Shown: positions 16,276 through 25,033 of the stretch, in pieces
Layout: each line of letters starts with the position of its first letter
How positions within the stretch are numbered: position 1 is the stretch's first letter
Origin: Bacteroidales bacterium MB20-C3-3
GTDB lineage: Bacteria; Bacteroidota; Bacteroidia; Bacteroidales; UBA932
Length of the DNA: 64,000 nt
Reading direction: 5' to 3'
Assembly (NCBI GenBank): GCA_035609245.1
Contig: CP141202.1
Coordinates: 1,736,001-1,800,000, forward strand
Position numbers and translations under genes: made by a program
The notes under the pieces: generated by a model
The model's database searches: none
Seen by the model: the letters and a program-made list of their open reading frames with translations, nothing else
Told to the model about the DNA's origin: nothing

Positions 16276-16306
16276 TTTGCTAATTCGAAACTTATGTTTA
16301 CATTTG
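16276..16306 (+). promoter_or_regulatory. Promoter of the cassette 7 operon
   Basis: TTTG at 16276-16279, a 19-bp spacer and TACATTTG at 16299-16306 match the Bacteroidota consensus. It lies 25 bp before the HTH gene, so this cassette carries its own promoter. Confidence 0.7.
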
Positions 16307-16330
16307 CGAAACATCACTAAGTAAATAAGT

Positions 16331-16546
16331 ATGACTTTTCTTGGTAAGTATCTTACAGACAAATCAATAAATAAAGCTGAGGTTTCTAGAAAGACTGGTA
16401 TTAGAAAGTCTAGACTTAGTCAACTAAGCACTAAGGAAAATACTAATCTAAAAGCAGAAGAATTATACCTTATTGCCAAAGCAATTGATGCAGACGCGAA
16501 CGAAATTCTAGAGCGAATTTACGGACATTTAAAATTGAATAAATAA
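16331..16546 (+). CDS. XRE-family HTH regulator, controller-like
   Basis: A 71-residue single-domain helix-turn-helix protein. INKAEVSRKTGIRKSRLSQL is the HTH, followed by LKAEELYLIAKAIDADANEI typical of XRE and restriction-modification C proteins. It is the first gene of the operon, two bases before the methyltransferase gene, which fits a controller that delays or balances expression of the genes downstream. DNA target unknown. Confidence 0.8.
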   Translation: MTFLGKYLTDKSINKAEVSRKTGIRKSRLSQLSTKENTNLKAEELYLIAKAIDADANEILERIYGHLKLNK

Positions 16547-16547
16547 T

Positions 16548-17780
16548 ATGGAAAAACTTAACTTCATAGATTTATTTGCGGGTGCGTCTGGAATGTCAGA
16601 AGGCTTTATTAAAGCTGGATTTAATCCTATTTCACATATCGAAATGGGCAAAGATGCTTGTGATTCAATTAAAACAAGAGCAGTATATCATTATCTGACA
16701 AAGGAAGGAAATGAAAAAAATTACATTGACTATCTAAAAGGTAATATTTCACGGGAAGAATTATATGGACAAGTGCCAAAAGAAGTATTAGATTCAGTAT
16801 TGAATATAGAAATTACAGATGATTCAATAAAAGGCATTTTTTCGAAGATAGATACACTTCTAAAAGGCGAAAAAGTGGATTTAATTATTGGCGGGCCTCC
16901 TTGCCAAGCCTATTCATTACTTGGTCGTCATCAAGAGAATATCGAAAATGACCCTAGGAATAAATTATATATTCAATATGGAAGGTTTCTAAAACAGTAT
17001 GACCCTAAAGCATTTGTTTTTGAGAATGTACCTGGTTTATTAAGTGCTAATAAAGGGCAGCATTTTAAAAATCTTAAAGCATATTTTAGAAAATTGGGCT
17101 ATGAGGTTTATCACGACACTTTGGACGCATCAGATTATGGTGTTTTGCAAGCGAGAAAGAGAATAATAATTGTTGGGTGGAAGAAGGATATAGACTTCGG
17201 TTTTCCAGAAATTGAAAAAACTAATAAAGCATTTGTTGTAAACGACATTTTCAGAGATTTACCTAAGTTAAAACCTGGAGAAGCAAGACAGATTGCTAAC
17301 TATACAGTTGAAAAAAATGAGTATCTAGAAAAATTTGAACTAAGAAAAGGTGTTGACTTTGTAACACAGCACATTTCTCGACCTCACAACGAAAGAGATT
17401 TGGAAATATATAAAACAGCAATCAATAAATGGAATAAAAACAACGAACGTTTAAAATATCCTGATTTACCTACTGAATTAAAATCACATAAAAATGAAAC
17501 ATCCTTTATTGATAGGTATAAAGTAGTAAATGGAAATGGTGTTTCTCATACTGTCGTTGCACATATAGCGAAAGATGGTCATTACTATATTCATCCTGAC
17601 GTGAAGCAATGTCGTTCAATTTCAGTTCGAGAAGCGGCTAGACTACAGTCATTTCCAGACGACTTCTACTTCGAAGGTTCACGTTCGGCTGCATTTAAGC
17701 AAATAGGTAATGCAGTTCCGCCACTAATGGCTTATGCTATTGCAAAATCAATAAATGAATTACTATGTCAGAAGAAGTAA
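16548..17780 (+). CDS. DNA (cytosine-5-)-methyltransferase, cassette 7
   Basis: Transfers methyl from SAM to C5 of cytosine in an unknown DNA site. All main motifs are seen in 410 residues: motif I FIDLFAGASGMSEGF (6-20), motif IV GGPPCQAYS with catalytic Cys119, motif VI ENVPGLL, motif VIII QARKRIIIVG, and motifs IX-X with GNAVPPLMAYAIA at the C-terminus. The region between IX and the target domain is short. It overlaps the ATPase gene by 16 bp. No dedicated endonuclease gene was recognised in this operon, so it may mark self DNA for the ATPase-receiver pair. Confidence 0.92.
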   Translation: MEKLNFIDLFAGASGMSEGFIKAGFNPISHIEMGKDACDSIKTRAVYHYLTKEGNEKNYIDYLKGNISREELYGQVPKEVLDSVLNIEITDDSIKGIFSKIDTLLKGEKVDLIIGGPPCQAYSLLGRHQENIENDPRNKLYIQYGRFLKQYDPKAFVFENVPGLLSANKGQHFKNLKAYFRKLGYEVYHDTLDASDYGVLQARKRIIIVGWKKDIDFGFPEIEKTNKAFVVNDIFRDLPKLKPGEARQIANYTVEKNEYLEKFELRKGVDFVTQHISRPHNERDLEIYKTAINKWNKNNERLKYPDLPTELKSHKNETSFIDRYKVVNGNGVSHTVVAHIAKDGHYYIHPDVKQCRSISVREAARLQSFPDDFYFEGSRSAAFKQIGNAVPPLMAYAIAKSINELLCQKK

Positions 17781-19924
17781 CGGAAATAAATCAAGACAAA
17801 GAAATTCCAGTTAGGTTTAAGCCTAGAGCTAGGCTACTTATTCAGTTGGGAGATCAATTGATTAAAAATGAGAGCATTGCCTTAGTTGAGTTAGTCAAAA
17901 ATTCATATGATGCTGATGCTAATATCGTAAACATCTATATGGAGAATGTAGATGACCCTGACAACGGAGTAATCATCATTGAGGATGATGGTTATGGTAT
18001 GAGTCCTGAAATTGTTGAGAATGTTTGGTTAGAGCCAGGAAGTGATTTTAAAACACAAAAAATCAAAAATTTAGAGGTTTCCCCTAAATATGAAAGATTA
18101 CCAATTGGTGAAAAGGGAATTGGTAGGTTTGGAGTTCATAAATTGGGTAACATCATTGAAATGACGACCAAGTCAAAAAATGACAAAGAGGTATTTGTCA
18201 GAATTGATTGGACGGATTTTGAAAATTATAAATATCTGGAAGATGTTCCGATTACAATAATCACAAGAGAGAAACCAACTTTATTCAAAGATGGAAAAAC
18301 AGGAACAAACATTTTAATTTCTAAACTCAGAAAAAAATGGGAAAGAGGAATCGCAAGAGAAGTGAAACGCTCAATAACTGCTCTTGCTTCACCTTTTGAA
18401 CAAAACGATTCTTTTAAACCATCTTTTGGTATTTTAGACAAACCCGGTTGGTTTGAAGGGTTATTGAATTGGCAAGATGTAAAAGAATATTCTTTATACA
18501 GATTTAAAGTAACACTTGATGGTAGCGAAATAACAAAATTCGAGTACGAGTTTACTCCTTGGTCATCAATGACAAAACTATTTCCCCGAACAATTTCCGA
18601 GAGCGATTCAATTGTAGAAACATTCAGGACAATCAAATACATCCAAGGTGAAAAGGAAGGACAAAAGTTGGATTTATCAGCTCACAAAATTGGAGAAATC
18701 ATTTTTGAAGGTTATGTATTTGATAGAGATTCATTCGTGATGAAACTTGGTGTTTCTGATAAATCAGGCTTTAAAAAATATCTTGACAAAAATTGTGGCG
18801 TTAAGGTTTTTCGAGACAAACTAAGGGTTTATGATTATGGAGAACCAGAAAATGATTGGTTAGGTTTAGATTTGAGACGAGTTAATCAACCTGCTAAAAA
18901 ATTAAGTAATAATATATTGCTTGGTTCTGTTTCAATCAATAGAAAGGATAGTTCAGACTTGATTGAAAAAACTAACCGAGAAGGATTTATTGAAAACGAG
19001 GCGTATGAAGCATTTCGAAATTCAATTTTACATACTATTGAGATTATAGAAACACTAAGATATCAGGACAAATTAAAACTTAGAGAAAAATATGGTCCTA
19101 CTCCCAAATCTGCTCCTGTTATGTCCACATTGGCAGAAGCAAAAAGATATGTAGAAGACAAAGTAAAAGAAACACCTGTTCAACAACAAATAATTAAATA
19201 TTTCAATAAAATAGAATCTGATTATAAAACTATTAGTGAAAACCTGTTAAAAGCGGCAGGTGCTGGACTTAGTATGTCCGTTGTAGTTCACGAGGTTGAA
19301 AAAATCATTTATGAAGTTGAAAAAGTATTGGAGTCAGAAAAAGCATCTGAAAGAGTTTTAAGCCTTGTCAAACACCTCTCATCTTTAATAGATGGTTATG
19401 CTGAAATAATTCGTAAGTCTAGCCAAACTTCTGAAAACATAGTTGCGATAATTGACCAATCTTTATTTAATACCGAGTATAGACTTAAATCACATAGGGT
19501 TGAAATAATAAAAGACTACAAGAATTATAGAGGCCAACAAAAAATAAAAATTGCACGAAACCTTTTAATTGGTAGCATTATGAATATAATTGATAATGCA
19601 ATTTATTGGTTAGACCAAAAGGAATTTAATGCTTTAGAAAAGAAGGAAGATTTTCAAAAAAAGATTTATATCAACATTATTGAGGAAGAAAATTTCATCA
19701 ATTTACTCATAGCCGACAATGGCACTGGGTTCATAATCCCGACTGATAATATTGTTGAACCATTTGTTTCTGCTAAGCCTGGTGGAATGGGATTAGGTTT
19801 ACATATAGCCAATGAAATTTTAGAAGCTCAAAAAGGCAGATTGATATTTCCTGAAATAGGTGATTTTGAAATTCCAGAAGAATTTAAGAACGGAGCAACA
19901 ATTGTTTTTGCATTTAAAAAGTAA
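17765..19924 (+). CDS. Double GHKL ATPase: MutL/Hsp90-like N-terminus plus histidine-kinase-like C-terminus
   Basis: 719 residues. The N-terminal GHKL domain has ELVKNSYDADA (42-52), DDGYGM (74-79) and GEKGIGRFGVHKLG (115-128), as in the MutL/MORC-like ATPases reported from restriction-modification loci. The middle (about 220-480) is unassigned. A helical stretch with SVVVHEVEKI (His near 509) resembles a kinase H box. The C-terminal 120 residues form a second GHKL domain of histidine-kinase type: NIIDNAIYWLD, ADNGTGF, VEPFVSAKPGG, GMGLGLHIANEI. It is translationally coupled to the methyltransferase and 3 bp before the receiver gene, so phosphotransfer between them is a natural hypothesis. 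No membrane segment was seen. Confidence 0.85.
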   Translation: MSEEVTEINQDKEIPVRFKPRARLLIQLGDQLIKNESIALVELVKNSYDADANIVNIYMENVDDPDNGVIIIEDDGYGMSPEIVENVWLEPGSDFKTQKIKNLEVSPKYERLPIGEKGIGRFGVHKLGNIIEMTTKSKNDKEVFVRIDWTDFENYKYLEDVPITIITREKPTLFKDGKTGTNILISKLRKKWERGIAREVKRSITALASPFEQNDSFKPSFGILDKPGWFEGLLNWQDVKEYSLYRFKVTLDGSEITKFEYEFTPWSSMTKLFPRTISESDSIVETFRTIKYIQGEKEGQKLDLSAHKIGEIIFEGYVFDRDSFVMKLGVSDKSGFKKYLDKNCGVKVFRDKLRVYDYGEPENDWLGLDLRRVNQPAKKLSNNILLGSVSINRKDSSDLIEKTNREGFIENEAYEAFRNSILHTIEIIETLRYQDKLKLREKYGPTPKSAPVMSTLAEAKRYVEDKVKETPVQQQIIKYFNKIESDYKTISENLLKAAGAGLSMSVVVHEVEKIIYEVEKVLESEKASERVLSLVKHLSSLIDGYAEIIRKSSQTSENIVAIIDQSLFNTEYRLKSHRVEIIKDYKNYRGQQKIKIARNLLIGSIMNIIDNAIYWLDQKEFNALEKKEDFQKKIYINIIEEENFINLLIADNGTGFIIPTDNIVEPFVSAKPGGMGLGLHIANEILEAQKGRLIFPEIGDFEIPEEFKNGATIVFAFKK

Positions 19925-19927
19925 GTT

Positions 19928-21298
19928 ATGAATATTCCAATAAATGGTAGAATTGCTATTATAGATGACCAAATAAAGCAAGCTGAGCCAATAATTAATA
20001 TCTTGTCAAAAAGACAAATGCCGTTAACTTACTTTTCCGGGAATCCTGCTTTCTTACCCGAGATTGGTAACAATCTTAACGATATTAGAGTATTATTTTT
20101 AGACATCAACTTAATAGACGATAGTGAACATCCAAATAAAGTTTTGAAGGCGCGTTTAATCCCTGTATTAGAAAGAGTAATATCCGAAGAAAATTATCCC
20201 TATGTATTGATTTATTGGACTAGACACAATGGATCTGAACATAAAGATTTAATTGAAAAAGAAATATTCAATAATGATTTGGCAAATAGAAAACCAATAG
20301 CATTTTTATCGGCAATAAAAGGTGATTATTTCAATTTTGACGGTTCGCTTACTGATGATTTTAATGAAAAGTTAGATGGACTTTTTGATAAAATTGACAA
20401 CCTAATTTCACAACATCCTGCATACAGCCATTTAATAAATTGGGAGAATCAAGTTCATTTATCTGCTGATTCAACTTTACAAAGCATTTTTAGTTCTTAC
20501 AATGATTCAGAATGGGATAATAATGCCAACTACACACTGAATAAGTTAGGGGAAGCTTATCTAGGAAAGCATTATAAAACTGCGGAAATTGAAGAGAAAA
20601 TTAAAGGAAGCTTTATCTCGTTAAGTACTGTATTTAAAGATATTCTTGAACATAATATTCAAAATCAAACTATTGAAAACAAAGACTCTCTTGAATATAC
20701 TGAAGATGCCGTTATAAAAAGCATAAACTCTTTAAACCTTAGTTTAAACACAACCAATTATGTGAAAGAAATTGCCGAGTCAGGAAATGTCTTAGAACTT
20801 CAAGATAAAGATTCTGTTTTCAAAAAATTACTTTTTAACGTCCTTTCATTTTTTAATGTTATTCATTCAATTAAAAATGAGAATCCTGATATTTCTCAAG
20901 ATATTTTAAAGAAAACAGCTGATAAGCAATTTAAAGAAATTCGAAAAGAAATTGAAAAAGTATGGAGAAAAATTTATGTAGTAGTTACTCCTGTTTGTGA
21001 TTTTGCTCAGAAAAAAAGTGCATACGATCGAGTGGTAAAAGGAGTACTTATCCCAAAAAAGTACAAAGAATTTATTGAGGATAAATCTGAGGCAGTATTT
21101 ATCATACCATTTGTAATTGAAATAGATGGAATTGAATATTTTTTAGTTTTAGATTTCAGGTATTTTATCACAACAGATTTAACACAAGAGAATGTTTCAG
21201 GTTTATTTAGAATCCGTCAAGAGCTTCTTTCAGAAATTCAATCGAAGCTATCAAGACACATAAATAGACAAGGTATTCTACTGATTGATGAGAGATAA
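19928..21298 (+). CDS. Receiver-domain protein with a large unassigned effector region
   Basis: 456 residues. Residues 1-135 look like a response-regulator receiver: RIAIIDDQ with acidic pair D13/D14, VLFLDINL with candidate phospho-acceptor D59, and YVLIYWTRH at the conserved Thr position. The remaining 320 residues have no DNA-binding motif that I recognise. They include a conserved-looking block VVVTPVCDFAQ followed by a beta-rich stretch (FIIPFVIEIDGIEYFLVLDF split by short turns). This region could be the effector, perhaps a nuclease, but that is a guess. It is the last gene of the operon and is followed by B element 3. Confidence 0.75.
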   Translation: MNIPINGRIAIIDDQIKQAEPIINILSKRQMPLTYFSGNPAFLPEIGNNLNDIRVLFLDINLIDDSEHPNKVLKARLIPVLERVISEENYPYVLIYWTRHNGSEHKDLIEKEIFNNDLANRKPIAFLSAIKGDYFNFDGSLTDDFNEKLDGLFDKIDNLISQHPAYSHLINWENQVHLSADSTLQSIFSSYNDSEWDNNANYTLNKLGEAYLGKHYKTAEIEEKIKGSFISLSTVFKDILEHNIQNQTIENKDSLEYTEDAVIKSINSLNLSLNTTNYVKEIAESGNVLELQDKDSVFKKLLFNVLSFFNVIHSIKNENPDISQDILKKTADKQFKEIRKEIEKVWRKIYVVVTPVCDFAQKKSAYDRVVKGVLIPKKYKEFIEDKSEAVFIIPFVIEIDGIEYFLVLDFRYFITTDLTQENVSGLFRIRQELLSEIQSKLSRHINRQGILLIDER

Positions 21299-21312
21299 TA
21301 TTAACAAAGTTC

Positions 21313-21353
21313 AAGCACATTGCAATCCTCGTGCCTGCGGTTGCAAAGAGCTT
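21313..21353 (+). repeat. B element 3, 3' flank of the cassette 7 operon
   Basis: Outer stem AAGC/GCTT, internal loop ACAT/AAGA, inner stem TGCAA/TTGCA, trailing GCCAACGC. It is smaller than B1 and B2 but has the same architecture. Confidence 0.55.
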
Positions 21354-21411
21354 TCACGCCAACGCTATGACAATTATGACAGAGAGAACCGTGACGAAAA
21401 GAAGAACACCA

Positions 21412-21547
21412 GCTTGTAACAGCGTGTATGTGGCAATAGCGGGTTTAGTGGTAAATCGAAGGTTTGTGCTTTTAAAAAACTTTGTGCTTAACGGATAGGA
21501 AAGTGCTTCTAATCCGCTACTGCACATACACGCAAAACGTTGTGCGT
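21412..21547 (+). repeat. attC-like site 7
   Basis: GCTTGTAAC (21412-21420) and GTTGTGCGT (21539-21547) bracket arms GCGTGTATGTGGCAATAGCGG and CCGCTACTGCACATACACGC. They have the A/C mismatch and one bulged G. The loop has GTGCTTTTAAAAAACTTTGTGC and GTGCTTCTAAT-type motifs. Confidence 0.85.
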
Positions 21548-21569
21548 CAGTGTATAAAGCCAACCGCAC

Positions 21570-21632
21570 AAATGGCACATTTGGTTTTTGCCGACACACA
21601 AGCCAACGCTCAAAAAACCAAAAGAGCCATTT
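21570..21632 (+). repeat. B element 2, 5' flank of the cassette 8 operon
   Basis: Outer stem AAATGGC/GCCATTT, internal loop ACATTT/AAAAGA, inner stem GGTTTTT/AAAAACC. The terminal loop contains GACACACAAGCCAACGC, and CCAACGCTC follows. Confidence 0.65.
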
Positions 21633-21669
21633 TTTTCCAACGCTCGACAACCAATTGAAAATAATTTAT

Positions 21670-21677
21670 TACTTTTG
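21670..21677 (+). promoter_or_regulatory. -7 element of the cassette 8 operon
   Basis: TACTTTTG fits TAnnTTTG, 31 bp before the HTH start. The only TTG upstream (21655) is too close for a normal -33. Confidence 0.5.
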
Positions 21678-21707
21678 ACCAAAATTAGACAAGTACAAAA
21701 TAAGACA

Positions 21708-22010
21708 ATGACACTTGGGCAAAAAATAAGAGAATTAAGGGAGCAAGCTGGACTCAAGCAGAGAGAATTAGCTTATCAACTCGGTATTGGAGAAGGCTTT
21801 CTAAGTAAAGTCGAGAATGACCAGAAACCCTTAAAAAGAGAAGATTTAACTAAGTTAAATGAACTTTTTAAAACACCAATTGAAGAATTGGAATCATTGT
21901 GGCTAGCTAACAAAGTTTATTCTATTGTTCGAGACGAAGAAACCGCATTATCAGCATTAAAAGTTGCTGAAGAACAAATAACTTACAACACTTTAAAGAA
22001 TGGAAAATAA
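21708..22010 (+). CDS. XRE-family HTH regulator of the cassette 8 restriction-modification operon
   Basis: 100 residues from the ATG at 21708. A longer in-frame opening to 21588 would run back through B element 2 and the promoter, so it is rejected. LGQKIRELREQAGLKQRELA, LGIGEGFLSKVEN and LKREDLTKLNELF form a typical XRE domain. Its stop overlaps the methyltransferase start by 11 bp. It is a probable controller protein for the downstream methylase and nuclease. Confidence 0.85.
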   Translation: MTLGQKIRELREQAGLKQRELAYQLGIGEGFLSKVENDQKPLKREDLTKLNELFKTPIEELESLWLANKVYSIVRDEETALSALKVAEEQITYNTLKNGK

Positions 22011-23229
22011 AATAATTGATACAATGCCGACAGAAATTTTAGTTGTTGAAGAGCCTCAAATCAACATTTACGGAGAAATTGAACCAGACGTGTTAGAAAA
22101 AAGTGTTTGGGACAAATCTGTAAAAGTTGAAGAGAATGGCTACTATTGGAAAAAAGACCCAGTATTCACTAAAGGTGGAGAAATTCCAAACGACAAACCT
22201 ATTATTGTTGAATTGTTTTGCGGGTGCGGAGGAACTTCAATGGGATTTGAAATGGCTGGTTTTGAAGTTGTTTTAGGTTGTGATATACACACCCCATCTA
22301 TTCAAACATTTAAAGCAAATCATCCAAATTGCTCTACAATTTTAGGTGATGTAAAAAAAGTTGACCCAAATACAATTAAAGAACTTCTAAATGGAAGGCA
22401 ATTAGATGTAATAATCGCTGGTGTACCTTGTCAAGGTTTTTCCCTGAATAACAGAAAGAGACATCAAGAAGATGATAGAAATTTGATGTATAAAGAATTT
22501 GTTAAATTTATAGAAGTCCTTCAGCCTAAAGTGGTAGTCTTAGAGAATGTTTCTGGTATGAAAAGTACAGGCAATTTTGTAGAAGAAATTGAAAAAGACT
22601 TATCAAGAGCAGGTAGAATGAAAGTCAAAAGTAAACTTCTATATGCTCCTGATTATGGCGTTCCTCAAAAAAGAAGCAGATTAATTTTTGTTGGAGTAAG
22701 AGGCGAAGAATTTGATTTTAATAATATTGAGAAAACCCACGGACCAGAAACAGGCAAGCCTTATGTAACTATCAAAGATGCTATAGGCGATTTACCTTCT
22801 TTAAATCCTAAAGAGACAAAGAAGAAATATAAGTCAGAGCCTTTTTCAGAATACCAAAAATTAATGAGGATGAATACAAATGGAACTGTTCAATGTCATA
22901 CTGCACCTAATCATCCTAAAGACACAATTGAGAAAATTAAAAACACGAAACCTGGAGAGCCAATGTATCCAAAGTTCAAACAGAGAATAAGGTTAGCTTG
23001 GGATATTTTGAGTCCAACACAAGTTTCTGGAGGAATAAGACCACAATTCCAATTTGGTCATCCAGAAGATTCTAGAGGCTTGACGATAAGAGAAAGATGT
23101 AGAATTCAAAGTTTTCCAGATGATTTTATTGTAAAAGGAGGAATTGTTCAAGGTAGAGTTCAGACAGGAAATGCTGTACCTCCTTTATTAGCGAAAGCTG
23201 TAGCACTTGCAATTAAAAAGTACTTATAA
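22000..23229 (+). CDS. DNA (cytosine-5-)-methyltransferase, cassette 8
   Basis: 409 residues. An N-terminal extension of about 65 residues precedes motif I (IIVELFCGCGGTSMGFEMAG). Motif IV is GVPCQGFS with catalytic Cys144; then motif VI LENVSGM, motif VIII QKRSRLIFVG, IRERCRIQSFPDDF and motif X TGNAVPPLLAKAVA. It is clearly different in sequence from the cassette 7 enzyme. It shares one base with the next gene (TAATG overlap), so the methylase and both putative nuclease subunits are co-translated. Target site unknown. Confidence 0.92.
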   Translation: MENKIIDTMPTEILVVEEPQINIYGEIEPDVLEKSVWDKSVKVEENGYYWKKDPVFTKGGEIPNDKPIIVELFCGCGGTSMGFEMAGFEVVLGCDIHTPSIQTFKANHPNCSTILGDVKKVDPNTIKELLNGRQLDVIIAGVPCQGFSLNNRKRHQEDDRNLMYKEFVKFIEVLQPKVVVLENVSGMKSTGNFVEEIEKDLSRAGRMKVKSKLLYAPDYGVPQKRSRLIFVGVRGEEFDFNNIEKTHGPETGKPYVTIKDAIGDLPSLNPKETKKKYKSEPFSEYQKLMRMNTNGTVQCHTAPNHPKDTIEKIKNTKPGEPMYPKFKQRIRLAWDILSPTQVSGGIRPQFQFGHPEDSRGLTIRERCRIQSFPDDFIVKGGIVQGRVQTGNAVPPLLAKAVALAIKKYL

Positions 23230-24461
23230 TGAATTATAGAATTTGGTATAGTACTGAGCCGTTTGCCGATTTTGTTATTGACAATACAGAACTCAGAAAT
23301 AAAACATACGTCAAGAAAAAAATGTATGAAAGCGATGCAAACAATGCAAAAAACTTTCATACAATGCCTGATCATATAAAGAAAATTCTCTACTTAGACG
23401 CCCCCGATTTAATTGTAGAAATTGACCACGAACCAATATTCTCTGTAGAAGTTTCAACAGAGGCAGGAACAGGTCATAATGCATTTCAAAGATTTGCTAG
23501 ACTAGCAGCATCAGTCGAAAATAATGTTCCAGCTTTCTACATTTATCCTGAAGCTGCAATTATTACACGTCAAGATACACCACCAAAATGGGATAAAATA
23601 AACCCATTAGTTTTTAAAGCTTTGGATGATGTAATGTCTATTTACAATATTCCTGCACTTCTGTATTATTATCCAAGTGATTATAGAACTCACCCAGATG
23701 CTTCTACCTCTACAAATCAATTAAGTAAAGGAATTTTACACGACCCAAACAGGAATTATTCAGGCAGCCCATTAGGAACTGATACCGAGATGTTAAATAT
23801 GTTCAACGCAATGAACGAAATAATTGCGGTATTTGAAAGACACGGAATAGTTAAAGGTAGAGAAAAACTCCTTAGCAATAGAACAGTAATTGCAAGAAGG
23901 ACTTATATGAATCAGGAATTTACGAATAAAGGAGGTCATTTAAATATGTCTCCCTTATCCGCAACAATTAAAATTCCTACTCAATACTTGTTAAACTACC
24001 TTTCTCAATTTGAAAACGCCAATTACTCAATTGGTGAATTATTAAGAAGTCGTGATGAAACTATCATTTACAAAGTAAATGCAGCTTTTAGAGGTGACCC
24101 TTACCCAGGTGCCTTAGCCGCAATTGACTACTTACTTTGTAGAGAAGGAAAGACATTTGAAGAAAGACGATTTAACCTTGTTCTTGCTTGGTCTGATATT
24201 AATATTGATGATGCGAATCAAACAATTGAACTTCCCGGAACTAAGGGAAAAGTAGATGATTTTGTAAAAGCAGTTCAAGCTAGCGAGAACAAAAATATTC
24301 TTTCAAAAGATTATGCTGACATAGCTAATCACGAAATTCCAAGATATTATATGCAAGTTCGATATGGTTCAACCTATTCGAAAGTTAAACATATCCGTGT
24401 GTTCTCATATTTTGCAGATGCAATTTTGTTTCCAGACGGTGCTTTATGGAGAGACGCCTAA
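23229..24461 (+). CDS. Putative type II restriction endonuclease, large subunit
   Basis: 410 residues directly after the methylase gene. Near the N-terminus, APDLIVEIDHEPIFSVEVST followed by EAGTGHNAFQRFARL is arranged like a PD-(D/E)XK core, but the expected lysine position reads Ser. The large, mostly soluble remainder has no named domain that I recognise. The assignment as restriction subunit rests on the operon and on the following small ExK protein. It could also be a specificity or recognition subunit. Confidence 0.6.
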   Translation: MNYRIWYSTEPFADFVIDNTELRNKTYVKKKMYESDANNAKNFHTMPDHIKKILYLDAPDLIVEIDHEPIFSVEVSTEAGTGHNAFQRFARLAASVENNVPAFYIYPEAAIITRQDTPPKWDKINPLVFKALDDVMSIYNIPALLYYYPSDYRTHPDASTSTNQLSKGILHDPNRNYSGSPLGTDTEMLNMFNAMNEIIAVFERHGIVKGREKLLSNRTVIARRTYMNQEFTNKGGHLNMSPLSATIKIPTQYLLNYLSQFENANYSIGELLRSRDETIIYKVNAAFRGDPYPGALAAIDYLLCREGKTFEERRFNLVLAWSDINIDDANQTIELPGTKGKVDDFVKAVQASENKNILSKDYADIANHEIPRYYMQVRYGSTYSKVKHIRVFSYFADAILFPDGALWRDA

Positions 24462-24463
24462 CT

Positions 24464-24919
24464 ATGAGAGAAGAAAGAGTTACAATTAACATATTGAATT
24501 GGCTGGAATGTAATGGCTGGAAAATTGTTTGCTATGACTTTCCACAAAGCGGCACAGGGGTTTTACTACACCCAAATTCAGATGAAAGTAGGACTACAAA
24601 GAACAAAGGCAGCATAATTCCTGATATTTTGGCAACTAGAAATTCTGTTGCTTTATTCTTTGAAAACAAAGACAGATTTGTGCTGTCTGACTTTGAAAAA
24701 TTAAAGGAAATAAAAACCATTGGTAACTTCTCAAATTCTTTGAATACAATATTATCAGATTTTAATGTAACATCAATTTACTTCGGTGTTGGAATACCAG
24801 CAATCGAGAAACATATTAAAAAATCGCTGGAAAATATTGACGGTATAGACTTTTTAATAAGCACCCTTGAAAACGGAGAAGTACAAATAAACTTTGACAA
24901 AAATGAAATCCTACCCTAA
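24464..24919 (+). CDS. Putative PD-(D/E)XK restriction endonuclease small subunit
   Basis: 151 residues from the ATG at 24464, preferred over an in-frame ATG at 24446 inside the preceding gene because GGAGAG lies at a workable distance. The sequence IIPDILATRNSVALFFENKD gives the order P-D...E-x-K of a PD-(D/E)XK nuclease. Together with the preceding 410-residue protein it would form a two-subunit restriction enzyme paired with the C5 methylase. Its stop codon overlaps the first bases of B element 4. Confidence 0.65.
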   Translation: MREERVTINILNWLECNGWKIVCYDFPQSGTGVLLHPNSDESRTTKNKGSIIPDILATRNSVALFFENKDRFVLSDFEKLKEIKTIGNFSNSLNTILSDFNVTSIYFGVGIPAIEKHIKKSLENIDGIDFLISTLENGEVQINFDKNEILP

Positions 24920-24988
24920 CAGCCACACACATTGCCAAGTCGCATCAGCCCAAGCTCAAGCCAAAACTTGGCAAAGAGTGTGGCTGTT
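24918..24988 (+). repeat. B element 4, 3' flank of the cassette 8 operon
   Basis: Outer stem AACAGCCACAC/GTGTGGCTGTT, internal loop ACAT/AAGA, inner stem TGCCAAG/CTTGGCA, trailing CCAACGCAC. It begins in the stop codon of the nuclease gene. Confidence 0.65.
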
Positions 24989-25033
24989 CCAACGCACAAT
25001 CGACAGACATTCAATACGAAATATGAACACCGA

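Noticed and set aside
16331..21298. Treating cassette 7 as a standard type II restriction-modification operon
   Set aside because: No PD-(D/E)XK, HNH or PLD nuclease motif was recognised in the ATPase or receiver proteins; a hidden nuclease cannot be excluded.
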